64,000 nucleotides of DNA from Aralia elata (lineage: Eukaryota > Streptophyta > Magnoliopsida > Apiales > Araliaceae). The notes beneath the pieces are model-generated. The model had not been told where the DNA came from, ran no database searches, and saw nothing but the letters and a program-made list of their open reading frames with translations. Within the stretch, counting starts at the first letter, position 1, and every line of letters begins with the position of its first letter. Below, piece by piece: positions 33,952-45,102 of the stretch. Location of the stretch: contig CM068388.1 of NCBI GenBank assembly GCA_034770075.1, positions 61,829,969-61,893,968 of the forward strand, read 5' to 3'. Position numbers and translations under genes: made by a program.

Positions 33952-36100
33952 ATGGTACAAACTAAGACCAGTTCTGAGTTTGGTAGTGGATGCAAGTCGC
34001 CTTTATGTAACAAGGATAAATTTGCTAACATGAAAGTTTGAATACAAGCTTACATGGATGCTATTGATGATGAACTTTTCGATGTTGTGCTGAATGACCT
34101 ATACGTTGCCACAAAGCTTGCTCCTACTTCTAACGATCCAAATAAAGTTATTGTCAAACTGAAAGTGGAATGGACAAAAAATGAGAATAAACTTGTGGCT
34201 TTGGACAAATGAGCTAAGAACATCATGTTCATGGCTCTTGAAGATGAACTACTCGAGAATGTAGTCAATTTCAAGACTGCAAAGGAAGTTTGGGAAGCTT
34301 TCCTAGTGATGCACGAAGGCATATAAGATGTAAGGGATAATAAATAGTCACTCCTCACCCAACAATATGCGATGTTTTCTCACATTTCTGGTGAAGATAT
34401 TAATTCCACTTGTGAGAGGTTTAATATGTAGCTCAATTCACTTAGAGTGCTTGGGAAAGTCTATCCCAACAAGGACCTGAATATCAAGTGATCATGAGAG
34501 CCCTGCCAAGCAAGTGGTATGCCAAAACTACTACCATCAGAGAGTTAAAGAATCTTCATGAGATGACTATTTAGAAACTCTATGATAATTTTTTGACATG
34601 TGAGTTAGAACTAAATCAAGGGGCAGAAATAACAACAACAAAGAAGAATAAAGGTGTAGCCCTTAAAGCTGCTGAAGTCTCCTCTAAAGCCCCTATAGAG
34701 GATGACAGTGAAATAGTTGATGATGATGAAAACCTGGCCTTGTTAGCCAAAAAACTAAGAAAGTGTACGAGAAATGGCAGAAGTAGTAACAACAGAAGGT
34801 TCAACAACAATAACTACAACAGAAAGAGAGACTCCTCTAAAGACATGTGCTCCAACTACAAAAAGTTAGGTCATTACATTGTTGGCTGTAACAAGCCTTT
34901 GAGAGATGAGCTTAAGAAAAATAAGGAGTTCTCAAAGAAGGATCAGAAAGCCTACAAGAAGTATTACTAGAAGGAAAAATGCCTTGTAGTTAAGGGTTCC
35001 TAGAGTGATAGTGACAATGACTCAGATTATGAGTCAAGTGATGATGAAGGACCTCAGATGACCAACCTCTGTCTTATGGCCATAGAAGCTCTTGCAGACA
35101 TCACCACCGATACTCAAGAAATTGATATTAGTGAGGTATTTGACTTTAACTCCCCTGATGTTAATATTTTTCTTAGAACTGCATTATGTGACATTACATC
35201 TGAGTTGCATAAATACATGAAGTGGTTAAGGTTGATATCAAGGGATCATTCTCCTCTTCAAGAGGAGAAAGAAATAGTATAACTTGAGCTAAAAACAGCA
35301 CAAGAAACTTCTAGTTCTCTCTCTAAGTTTGAGGTAGAGAATGAGAAATTGAGAACAATCATTGAGCAGTCTTCACAAGGAGAGTCAACTCTAATTTTCA
35401 AGATTGAGGAATTAAAGAAGACAATCTCGACATAGAACATGTCTTCTTCTTCTATGGACTCTATGATCACCAGTCAGAGATGCAGTTCAGATCGATCAGG
35501 TTTAAGATTTGATGAATTATCCTCAGATAACAATATGGGTACAAGCCTAGAGACTAACAACAACAATGCTTTTACTTCCCATAAAAGCATTATGTTTATG
35601 AAATCCACACAAGTTGTTAAGCCAATTATTCAAAGCTTTGCGATTTTTGTTGATCAGATTGTGATCCCTGAGAATAATAGATCACACACTGATCTATTAT
35701 TTAAGAAATCACAGGGTAAAGTTAAAACTATCTTCAGGCCTCAAAGGATTATAGAGTCAATCCATACTCACACTACGAGTCAACCAGGCAAGAAACGTAG
35801 AGTTAACTTTCACCTTAACTCCCCAAATCAAAAAATAATGTGGATGCATAAAGAGTTTGAGTCTAGGAGAAAGGCAAGAAGAGGTTTTTTTTATCCCACA
35901 CATGTCCTTGAAAAGAAGGAACCTATACACACACAAAAGCATGCATCATATTAAATGTTATAATTGTCATCATTATGGTCATATTGCTGCTATGTGTGAT
36001 TTTGATGTTCATCTTGTGTATGTGAGACCTAGAGTTAGGCAGGTGTGGATTCCAAACAAAACTAACCCATCAGAACCCAATCAAGTCTAGGTACTCGGAC
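33952..36100 (+). pseudogene. Copia B gag, broken and truncated
   Basis: Starts at ATG 33952 (MVQTKTSSEFGSG), 39 bp after the primer site. The UBN2-type copia gag region follows (AYMDAIDDELFDVV, LENVVNFKTAKEVWEAF), with stops from codon 30 (TGA near 34039) and a frameshift near 34480-34590. Then come a zinc knuckle (CSNYKKLGHYIVGC, about 34848), an acidic stretch SDSDNDSDYESSDDEG, the copia motif TNLCLMA (35061), a coiled-coil-like part, and a second knuckle in another frame (CYNCHHYGHIAAMC, about 35955) followed by VRQVWIPNKTNPSEPN. The element stops near 36100 before protease. Two spaced knuckles and the LCLMA motif suggest a SIRE/Maximus-like lineage, the same group as the remnant at 9350. 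Confidence 0.85.
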
Positions 36101-36438
36101 CGGTCATCGAACCAGATAAGTTATTAGGTGGATAGATCAATAGTTCAACTAGTGGTCGAATCGTTATTGAACTGGTGAAGTTATTAATACATAATAAATA
36201 ATAAATATATTAATTATTATTACATTTTGTATATAATATTTATTCATATAAAAAATAATTTATGTACAAAATAAACTAAATTTATTTGTACAATATTCAT
36301 CCTTTATAGTTGAAATAAAACTTAATAATAAAAAAACAACAACAAAATAAACCAACGGTTCATTGGGTTTGAGTGGGTTTTGATAAAAAAATGAATAAAT
36401 GGTCCAAACCGGATAGAAATACTGATCGGTTTCAGTTC
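36101..36438. other. AT-rich insert with ACCGG/GGTTC motifs
   Basis: Begins TACTCGGACCGGTCATCGAACC and ends near GGTCCAAACCGG and GATCGGTTTCAGTTC, with an AT-rich middle. Similar words (CTAACCGATCCAACCGG) continue across gypsy B at 47861-47930. It may be an old DNA transposon split by gypsy B; clean terminal inverted repeats were not established. Confidence 0.3.
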
Positions 36439-39240
36439 TGTGACACCCCCAAATCCGGGTACTTCGTTTCCACAGGATTTGGTGTTCACTATCCAAATAA
36501 ACTACATCACATCTAACTACTCATTCAAATATAAATGAAAACAAGTAATTGAAATAGAAATCTCCCATTAAAGGGTTATAACATCTTTAACAAATAAATC
36601 ACAGGTCATCTAACCTTAACATAACATCAATGGAGAAACATAACTTAAGTCTATTACATAAACGTCATTTAAACAAATATAACAAGTCTTCATCACTTGT
36701 TTGCTTTTCCTTTGCCCTTACTAGTGGATGGCTTGTCAGTTCTTTCAACTTTAGATGCAATGTTATTATGCAAGGGTGAGCAACGATTGCCCAGCAAGTA
36801 TAACAACAACAATAATAACAACATGCGAAATAATCAACAGATATCGAATAATCGAAGGTTCAGCTTTTGAGTCAAGATTATAAAATAAGAATCAAAAGAA
36901 CATTTGAGGGTCTTAAGACCGCGAACTATGTCTCAGGTTATTAAGTATTTCTACCTTAAACCTTTAACAGTCGTAAGACTATATGGACTTTACTTCTCGT
37001 ACTTAGGGGGATCATCCCTTTGTACCATGTATGTGCACAATATCTAAAATGCTAACGCGTAAATATAATCCCCTATAAAAGGGTTGTTCATCTCAGTTTG
37101 ACATCAGAGTCTGCACCAAAGTTTGGTTTGGATTTACTTCAATAGCATTTCTAGAATTTAGAACGCTCATCAACTATGGACTAGTCGAATCAATAAGGAA
37201 TCGCTAGTCAATCAAGGCTCAACAATTTAATAAAAAAAGTATTCAAGAACAAAAGACTGAATTTCAAAGGCATACAATCGAATAAACTCTATATAACTGA
37301 AGTATTGCTTTAAAGGAAATTAAAACGTCTCATTTGAATTCATGAAATTGAATGGAATAGAAATAATAACTTGCTCAAGTAAGTAATAGCATTATGAAGC
37401 TTGCATTATAAGAGAATGAAGTTCAGGAACTTGCGTAATTGAAATCAAGGTAATATTACGAAGCTTGCTTTCAACGAAATAAAAAGATTAGGTGTAGTAA
37501 ACTTGCTCAATGTAAGAGTGAAGTTCAGAAAACTTGCCTCGTGCGTAGATTACAAATTAAAATTCACATTCTTTAATCAACCTATACATTTCGTTTATAA
37601 AGCAGTAACAATAATTAGTTACAGTATTATAAACACTTAATAATTCATTCTCATCCAATTTCATTTTAATACCTCAATTGTTATTGGATGATTAATAAGT
37701 ACTTGCTTACCATCCATTATAATATCTTAGTATTTATTTAATACCTTAGTCTAAGCTTTAAATGTGTTGAGGATTACATAGCATGATCACAAAGAAAGAA
37801 GAAAAAATTTTATTTTCTGCATCACCGCCGGGGCGGTAATCATAGCACAATTCTACCGCCGAGGCAAGCTCACCGTCGGGGCGGTAAAATTAGTTCATTT
37901 ATACCGCCAGGGCAGGGTCACCGCTGGGACGACAAACTTAGTTCATTTCTACCGCCGGGGCGGTAAAAATCAGTTCAGTTCTACCGTCGGGGCGGTGGAC
38001 CTGAAACTCAAATTCTGTAGTTCGCGAAGAACAAAGAAAATGCCAAATTTGGCCAAAGTTTTTCATTCAATCGATGATTTAATCACTACCCAATTATCAT
38101 ATGTTTTATAAAACCAAAACCCATTATATACACAATGATTTTAACTTCACAGACAATCTAAACAACTAATTAAAGGCTAAAAATTTCACTGTTCATACTT
38201 ATTAACATGTTTTGATACACTTAACGTAATTAACCACTATGAATTCGTTTCTTAACCAATTCAACCTGTTTAACTTTTGTTTTCTTCGTTTTTACATGCA
38301 TAAACATAATTAGTCATCAATTCAACCAATTAACATGCAAAACAAACATCAATTTCATACATATAGTTCATATTCATATATAACTACTCTGTAAGTTTCT
38401 GAATTCTAATATAAATGTAATTTCATGGATTTAATTACTCTAAATCACATATAAATCATATAAAATATATTTATGCATGCTTACAAACATCTAACATCAA
38501 TTTATTAAAAATTTAGCCATAGAATTTAATTTACAGAAAACTTAAAATATACGTTCATGGAATAAAACTTAAAAGAACATAAACTAGAGTTTGAATTCAA
38601 GGAATTACCTTAATTGGTGCTTAGATTATGCAACAATTGAATGGATTTCTTCTCAATTCTCTAATTCCTCTTAAAATTCTCTCGTTTTCTCTCTGTACCT
38701 CCAACTCAGGCTAAAAAATAATAATAATGCGTACTGAATAAACTGACAGAACATGGTGTCAGTTAATAACTAGCACCAACTCCTCCTAAGGCCTAGTTTG
38801 GCTAATCATTTATTCTTCCTTTCTAATTTATTTTAATAACTTACTTATAATATAGTTTAATGTCACATATTTAATCAATTAAATAATCTCATTTAAATCA
38901 ACTAAATAAAATAGGATACTTCCACATTAAATCACATAGTCACATAATTAAAATTCTTATTTATCGATTATGACAATTATTAAATCTCTAATTAATATTA
39001 AATTAACTAGAATAACATCATGCTTATTTAAATAATGCATTTAATCAAATACACTCCATAAAATACATACTTTAAATATAAAAATTCTACACATTAATTT
39101 AACTAATGTAACACATATAATTATATTAATCTACCACAAATTCATCAATTAATTATTTAATTCAATAATTAAATCATCGAAAAATATGTATTTAATTCAA
39201 TAAATATTTAAATTAAATTACAAAATTCTCGTTCGTCACA
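36439..39240 (-). repeat. Gypsy B 3' LTR
   Basis: 2802 bp. In window orientation it starts TGTGACACCCCCAAATCC and ends CGTTCGTCACA. Followed by the reverse complement of a polypurine tract (TTTCCCCCCTT, 39243-39253). Carries seven GC-rich palindromic units at 37823-38000. Confidence 0.93.
37823..38000. repeat. ACCGCCGGGGCGGT palindrome array, decayed copy
   Basis: Seven units at roughly 20-35 bp spacing. Only the first (about 37825) and sixth (about 37951) are the perfect ACCGCC-GG-GGCGGT hairpin. The others carry C-to-T or G-to-A type changes (ACCGTC, ACCGCT, GGCAGG, GACGAC). Spacers include AATTAGTTCATTT and AATCAGTTCAGTT. Confidence 0.88.
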
Positions 39241-39351
39241 TCTTTCCCCCCTTAAAAGGATTCTGTCCCCAAAATCACGACTAAATTAATTCGTCTCGTT
39301 ACATTCTCCCCTCATACAAAGATTCTGTTCCCAAAATCGCTATTCATAAAT

Positions 39352-40665
39352 TTAAGCAAATAACTGAGGAAAATTTCTCATCATCTGATCTTCGAATTCC
39401 CACGTAGCTTCTTCAGCGTTGTGGTTCCTCCAGATCACCTTAATAGAAGGTATAATTTTATTTCTTAGCACTTGTTCTTTCCTGTCAACTATCTGAACAG
39501 GCTCTTCTTCGTAAGATAAATCTTTTTTAACTTGCAGGGGTTCATATTCTATAACATGCTTGTAGTCGGGTTTGTATTGTCGTAAGAACGAGACATGAAA
39601 AATATTGTGGATGTTTTCTAACGCCGAAGGTAAAGCTACCTCATACGCGGCCTCTCCAACTCTAACACTTAAAAGGGTCCAATGAACCTCGGGCTCAGTT
39701 TTCCCTTCTTACCAAAACGAATCTTCCCCTTCCATGGAAATACTTTCAAGAAAACATAGCTACCAGATTCAAACTCTCGATTCTTGTGGTGTTGATCGGC
39801 ATATTTCTTCTGCCTATCCTGGGCTGTTGTCATTCTTGTCCTGATCACCTTGACAATTTTTGTAGTCTGTTGTACCAGTTCTGGTCCTAACAATTGTCAT
39901 TCGCCAATTTCATCCCAGCATAATGGAGTTTTGCACTTTCTGCCGTACAACGCTTTGTAAGGCGGCATGCCAATACTTAAGTGGTAACTGTTATTGTAAG
40001 CAAATTCCACCAATGGTAAATGATCGTCCCAATTTCCTTTGAAATCCATGATACGAGCTTTTAACATATCTTTCAGTGTCTGAATCGTTCGTTCACTCCG
40101 TCCGTCAGTTTGTGGATGATATACCCTACTCATACGTAACTGCGTTCCTATACATTCCTGTAGTCGCTTCCAGAAATTCCGATGTAAATCGCGGATCCCT
40201 ATCTGAGACGATAGAAATTGGAACACTATGTCTCAAGACAATCTCTTTCACGTACAACTTTGCCAACCGATCTAGGTTAAATCTGATCTTAATCAGTAGA
40301 AAATGTGCTGATTTCGTCAGTCGATCCACGATAACCCAAACTGCATCGAAACCTTTCTGAGTCGTCGGAAGACCTCCTACGAAATCCATTGTTATATGTT
40401 CCCATTTGCATTCTGGGATTTCTAATGGTTGTAGTAACCCGCTTGGTCTCTGATGTTATGCTTTAACTTTCTGACATATCAAACACTTGGCTACACATTC
40501 GGCAACGTCCCTCTTCATATTCGACCACCAGAAATACTGTCGGAGATCTTGATACATCTTCGTACTTCCCGGATTAATCGAATATCTTGAATTATAAACC
40601 TCGCTCAAAATTTCCTCCTTAACCTCTGGTACTGGCGGAACCCAAATTCTAACTTTGAATCTCAA
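39352..40665 (-). pseudogene. Gypsy B integrase and chromodomain, broken
   Basis: Reading leftward: H2C2-type region with SINPGSTKMYQDLRQYFWW and CLICQKVK, where the usual zinc-binding His before PGSTK is Asn. The catalytic core has HITMDFVGGLPTTQKG, VIVDRLTKSAHFL, IVSDRDPRF, then after a frameshift near 40200 YHPQTDGRSERTIQTL. Next come RQKKYADQH, the GPF motif (39669), another frameshift, and a chromodomain-like tail (DLSYEEEPVQIVDRKEQ, IKVIWRNHNAEEATW) ending with TAA at 39352-39354. In-frame stops separate the pieces at about 40454, 39895 and 39669. Order and chromodomain match gypsy A. Confidence 0.9.
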
Positions 40666-40668
40666 TAC

Positions 40669-42140
40669 TCATTCGTTATCAATTTTGAATTTCACTTCAT
40701 TATCTCTAGACATTCTTTTCCTGATTTTCTCACATTCTTCGTCCTGAATTTGTGCTTCCTTAACCTTATACACCAAAGTGAAACCAGTTCCCAATTGAAA
40801 TAATTTTTTGTCACACTCCTCCGGATATTTCACCTTCAATTCTAGCTTCGCCATTGCTGTAATTAGCTCCTCCTGAGCAGTAATCATAGACAGTTTCTCC
40901 TGACCCTTTCTGCTTAAGGCGTCGGCCACAACGTTCGCTTTACCCAGATGGTATAAAATCTCACAGTCATAATCTTTTATCAATTCCAACCATCTCCTCT
41001 GACGCATGTTCAGATCCTTCTGTGTGAAAATATATTTCAGACTCTTGTGGTCCGTATATATTTCACACTTCTTCCTATAAAGATAGTGCCTCCAAATTTT
41101 CAAAGCAAATACTATAGCTGCCAATTCTAAATCATAGGTCGAATACCCCTTCTAATAGTCATTTAATTGTCGTGACGCATACGCAATTACCTTACCGTTC
41201 TGCATAAGCACGCAGCTTAGTCCTTTATGCGACGCATCACTATACACCACAAAATTTCATGTGCTATCCGATAGGGACAACACAGGTGTCGTACTAAACC
41301 TCTTCTTTAATTCTTGAAAACTGTCTTCACACTTCTCTGTCCAAACGAACTTCACCACCTTCCTAGTCAAATTCGTTAACGGAGTCACAATTTTGAAAAA
41401 ATCTTGAATGAATCTTCTGTAGTAACCTGTCAATCCTAGGAAACTCCTCACTTCTGACAGTGTTTTCGGCTGATCCCAGTTAAGTACTGCTTCAACTTTT
41501 GACGGATCTACCGAAATCTCATCCTTGTCAATCACATGTCTAAGAAATTGCACTCACTCTATCCAAAATTCACACTTTGGAAACTTAGCATACAACTTCT
41601 CTCTTCTTAACGCTTCTTATGTCACCTTCAAATGCTCTGCATGCTCTTCCTTGGTTTTGGAATAAATTAGAATATCGTCAATGAATACTACTACAAACTT
41701 GTCCAAAAACGGCTTAAACACCCTGTTCATTAGGTCCATGAATGCTGCAATGGCATTTGTTAGACCAAATGACATCACCAGAAACTCGTAGTGACCATAA
41801 CCAGTCCTGAACGCTGTCTTTGATACCTCTTCCTTCCTCACCTTCAACTGATGATAACCACTTCTCAAATCTATCTTCGAGAAATACCTAGCTCCTTTTA
41901 ATTGATCAAACAAGTCGTCGATTCTTGGCAACAGGTATTTATTCTTAATCGTGACTTTGTTCAACTCTCTATAATCAATTCAAAGTCGCATCGATCCATC
42001 CTTCTTCTTAATAAATAACACCGACGCTCCCCATGGCGATACGCTCGGCTGAATAGACTTCCTATCTAAAAGTTCTTGTAATTGTATCATCAATTCTTTC
42101 ATCTCAACTGGAGCCATAAGGTATGGAGCTTTCGATATCG
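40669..42140 (-). pseudogene. Gypsy B reverse transcriptase and RNase H, broken
   Basis: Reverse transcriptase reads from about 42140 (KAPYLMAPVEMKEL) through SPWGASVLFIKKKDG, DYRELNKVTIKNKYLLPRID, MSFGLTNA and catalytic FIDDILIYS (about 41672), then VRSFLGLTGYYRRF. RNase H follows with the DASHKGLSC block (about 41225), ELAAIVFALKIWRHYLY, YTDHKSLKYIF and VVADALSR (about 40910). Stops include those near 41966, 41617, 41557, 41256 and 41125. Frames agree from 41964 to 40669. This intact domain order shows what gypsy A has lost. Confidence 0.92.
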
Positions 42141-43833
42141 GGGCGGTTCCCTATCTAGCGGAAGTCCTAGCAAATCGTCTGGAAAGACGTCTACAAAGTC
42201 CCTTACGATAGGTATATCTTCTAATTTCCGACTCTCTTTTCGAGTATCAACTATGTAGGCTAAATATCCCATACAGCCTTGTCTCAACAACTTCCTGGCC
42301 TGCAGCCTGCATCATCGTCAGACAACTCACTTGCCTAGGCAACTTACTGCCGTAAAAAACTACCTTTGACGGAGTCATAAGGTTAATACATTTCTTTTGG
42401 CAATCAATTATCGCTCCATAATTGAATAACCAATCCATTCCCAAAATAACGTTAAATTCTCCAAGTGTGATTGGGGTCATATCTACAGTCATCACGTTTA
42501 CCTTAATATCTACTCTACAGTTCTTGTGTACGTACCTAACAGGGATTACCTCCCTATTCGCAATTTCTATGTTCAAAGGGTAATCTAATTCCTCCTTAGG
42601 CAAATCTAGATTCTTAGCAAAATCATTGGATATAAATGAACAAGTAGCACCCAAATCAAATAATACATAACCATCTATATTATTGATCGGAATGATACCT
42701 GACACCACATCGCGAGACTGCACAGCGTCTTGTACGGTCATGTTGAAAGTCCTGGCGGTAGGTTGGTTTGTTGGTGCTGATCCGGTTATGGTTAACGTGT
42801 TACCACCACTGTTTCTCTTATTTCCTCATATTCCTGCTCCTTCTGCTACCTTCTTGGGACAATCCCTAGCCAGATGATCTTTTGATCTGCATGTGAAACA
42901 AGCACCCTTCTTTGGATTCGGACAATTCGGCGCTATGTGACCCTCCTGATTGCAATTGTAGCAAACCCTCTTCCCCTTCAGGCATATCCCCACGTGATTC
43001 TTCCCGCATGTAACACACGCTTCCACTTTCTTCTTCTGACATCCCTGTTGATTTCCAGCAGATCCATTGTTATTCCACTTCCTCTTCTGGTTGTGACCAC
43101 CACTATTACTACCACTCGCCTTGTTATTCTTATTCTCACCCTTTTTCTTCTTTTGTTCCTGGTTATACTTGGTCAGAGCATCACTCCCACCTTCTGCGAT
43201 AATAACCTTCTCCAAAACTCCGACAAAAGTGTTCAATTGGAACATTGACACCTTGTTGTACAATCACGGCTTCAATCCCTGTTCGAATCTCCTCGCCTTC
43301 CTCTCGTCGGTATTCACCTGATAGGTTGCGAACCTAGCCAACTCGTTAAACTTCGTTGCGTACTCTGGTATAGTCACGGTACCTTATTTCAGTTCCAGGA
43401 ATTGAATCTCCATCTGGTTTCGCGAGCTTATCAAAAAATACATCTCAAAGAACATCTCCTTAAACCTCTCCCACGCGATTACACCCTGACCTCCTCGAAC
43501 CTTATTCGCTTGCCACCAATAACTGGCCTCTGACTTAAGCATAAACGTCGTAAAGGCATTCTTTTGGTCCTCACTAACCTTAACAACGTCAAATACTTTC
43601 TCTATTTCCATCACCCAGGTTTGGGCTTCGATCGGGTTCAGGGAACCCCTAAACTTTAGCGGTCCTACCGCTTTGAAATCCTTAAAGGACATCACTGGTG
43701 GGGCTTGCGGCTGATTCGCAAGTGCTCCAGCCAAAAGGTTCACCAACTGCTGTACAGGATTAGCATTGGTGTCGTTGTTGTTATTGGTAGAGCTTTCCTG
43801 AGCTTGTTGACATGGTTGGTGTCTAGGCGGCAT
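42099..43833 (-). pseudogene. Gypsy B gag and protease, broken
   Basis: Gag starts at ATG 43833 (MPPRHQPCQQAQESS). Core motifs are EAQTWVMEIEKVFD and YWWQANK, then after a TAA at 43384-43386 the same frame continues with KFNELARFATYQV. Zinc knuckles CVTCGKNHVGIC, CYNCNQEGHIAPNC and CFTCRSKDHLARDC follow (about 43030-42850). The protease region has LFDLGATCSFIS (about 42650) and VILGMDWLF; the catalytic D-S/T-G is DLG, so inactive. In-frame stops lie at 43384, about 43264 and 42826. A frameshift near 42290 precedes YLAYIVDTRKES and the linker to reverse transcriptase, where a short internal loss (near 42155) removes part of the PLDRE-to-KAPY spacer. Confidence 0.9.
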
Positions 43834-44130
43834 TTTCTGTTCAAGAATATGCGCTTATTAGATCATCACTCAATTTCTTAAGTGTTCAATACTTAACTTA
43901 AACAATTTAGATTTAAACACTTAACACATAACATCTTCAAATAAACTTTGATATTTCATTCATTTAAAAAGTCTTAAACATGGAAAGATAGCATCACTGC
44001 TATTTACATCAACTATCCCGAGATCAAACAATCTTCACAATTAAATAGTCATATTCCATTGTGTATAACCACACTGGAATTTACATTACTAGCTACCACA
44101 ATATTTACATAAACTTCAATACGTCTCTTA
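43834..44130 (-). other. Spacer between pre-gag ORF and gag
   Basis: AT-rich, no reading frame recognised. Equivalent to the 258-bp spacer at 13281-13538 in gypsy A. Confidence 0.6.
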
Positions 44131-44871
44131 TCACGACCTACAAAGGCGTCGAACCGCCTTCTTACGTTCCTCCTCCATGATACGGAACATCGTCCTGCGA
44201 TCTAACATGTACCATGGCAAGTCCTCGAACTGAACTGGATAGTAGAGAACTCGATCCTGGGCCCTATCAATCGCTGTCTGAAAGGTGTAGTCTGTCTCCT
44301 CAGTCTTAGCCTTCTTTGCCTGTTCGCTTTCCTCAGAAAGTTCTGCATATTGAGCGGTATTCATCCAAGCATCCTCTGCTCTCGCACATTCCGCTGACTC
44401 CTCACTCAGGTCATCCTTCAATTTCTGAATCTAAAGTTTCATTTTTTCATTCTCGGTTAACAAGTCTTCGTTTTGACTCTCTGCCTGAACTAGCTTCCAT
44501 TCCACGTCTCCAAGACGTATATCAAGATCCTCAATCTTCTCATTCTTCTGGTCTATAAGAGTCTGGCGTCTATTTGTCAGTCCCTCCAAATCTCGGACTC
44601 TATCCTGCAACTCTACGGTATGATCATACAATGCATCGTACATCTCAACATCGACAGAGGTAAGGAGTACTTCCTCGGGATCCTCATCATCCTCCTCAAC
44701 CCCTGCCTCAACATCCTCAGAGTCCTCCTCTGAATCAAGCTTAGGCTCATGCTCCTGACCCACAACAATGATCAATGGAGATGGCGATCTCTATATCAAC
44801 TACTCCCAGATAACATGGATATCACGGGGCTCAATCTCCCTAGGCTGACTGAACCCTCTAACATCTGACAT
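44131..44871 (-). pseudogene. Pre-gag acidic coiled-coil ORF of gypsy B
   Basis: Read leftward from ATG 44871 (MSDVRGFSQPREIEPRD), just inside the primer site. One frame runs about 246 codons to 44131 with three in-frame stops: two close together near 44815 and one at 44431-44433. It has an acidic N-terminal third (EEDSEDVEAGVEEDDEDPEE), a long heptad-like helical centre (LQDRVRDLEGLTNRR, IDQKNEKIEDLDIRLGDVE) and a C-terminus LPWYMLDRRTMFRIMEEER. The gypsy A counterpart (12759-13280) shares position, MS-acidic start, acidity and a C-terminal YM(I/L)DR block. No known domain. A coiled-coil structural or RNA/gag-partner role is only a guess. Confidence 0.65.
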
Positions 44872-45086
44872 CTTGACAACAAAGTTTAAGTTTTAATTAA
44901 TACTCGGTACTAATCGCAACACATAGTTTGTTAACACATAAGCACATAGCACATAAAGTTTTTTATTATCTTTAATGAATTCCTTAATTCATTCCTTAGA
45001 ACTCGATAAGAGTTTAGCACCACCATGTTCTCTAGTTTCTAAAGGCTACTACCCTAAGGTTTCCCCACCTAAGGTTCATAACCTAC

Positions 45087-45099
45087 AGCTCTGATACCA
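45087..45099 (-). other. Gypsy B primer binding site
   Basis: On the minus strand TGGTATCAGAGCT, three bases inside the 5' LTR edge at 45103; initiator tRNA-Met type. Confidence 0.9.
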
Positions 45100-45102
45100 A
45101 CC

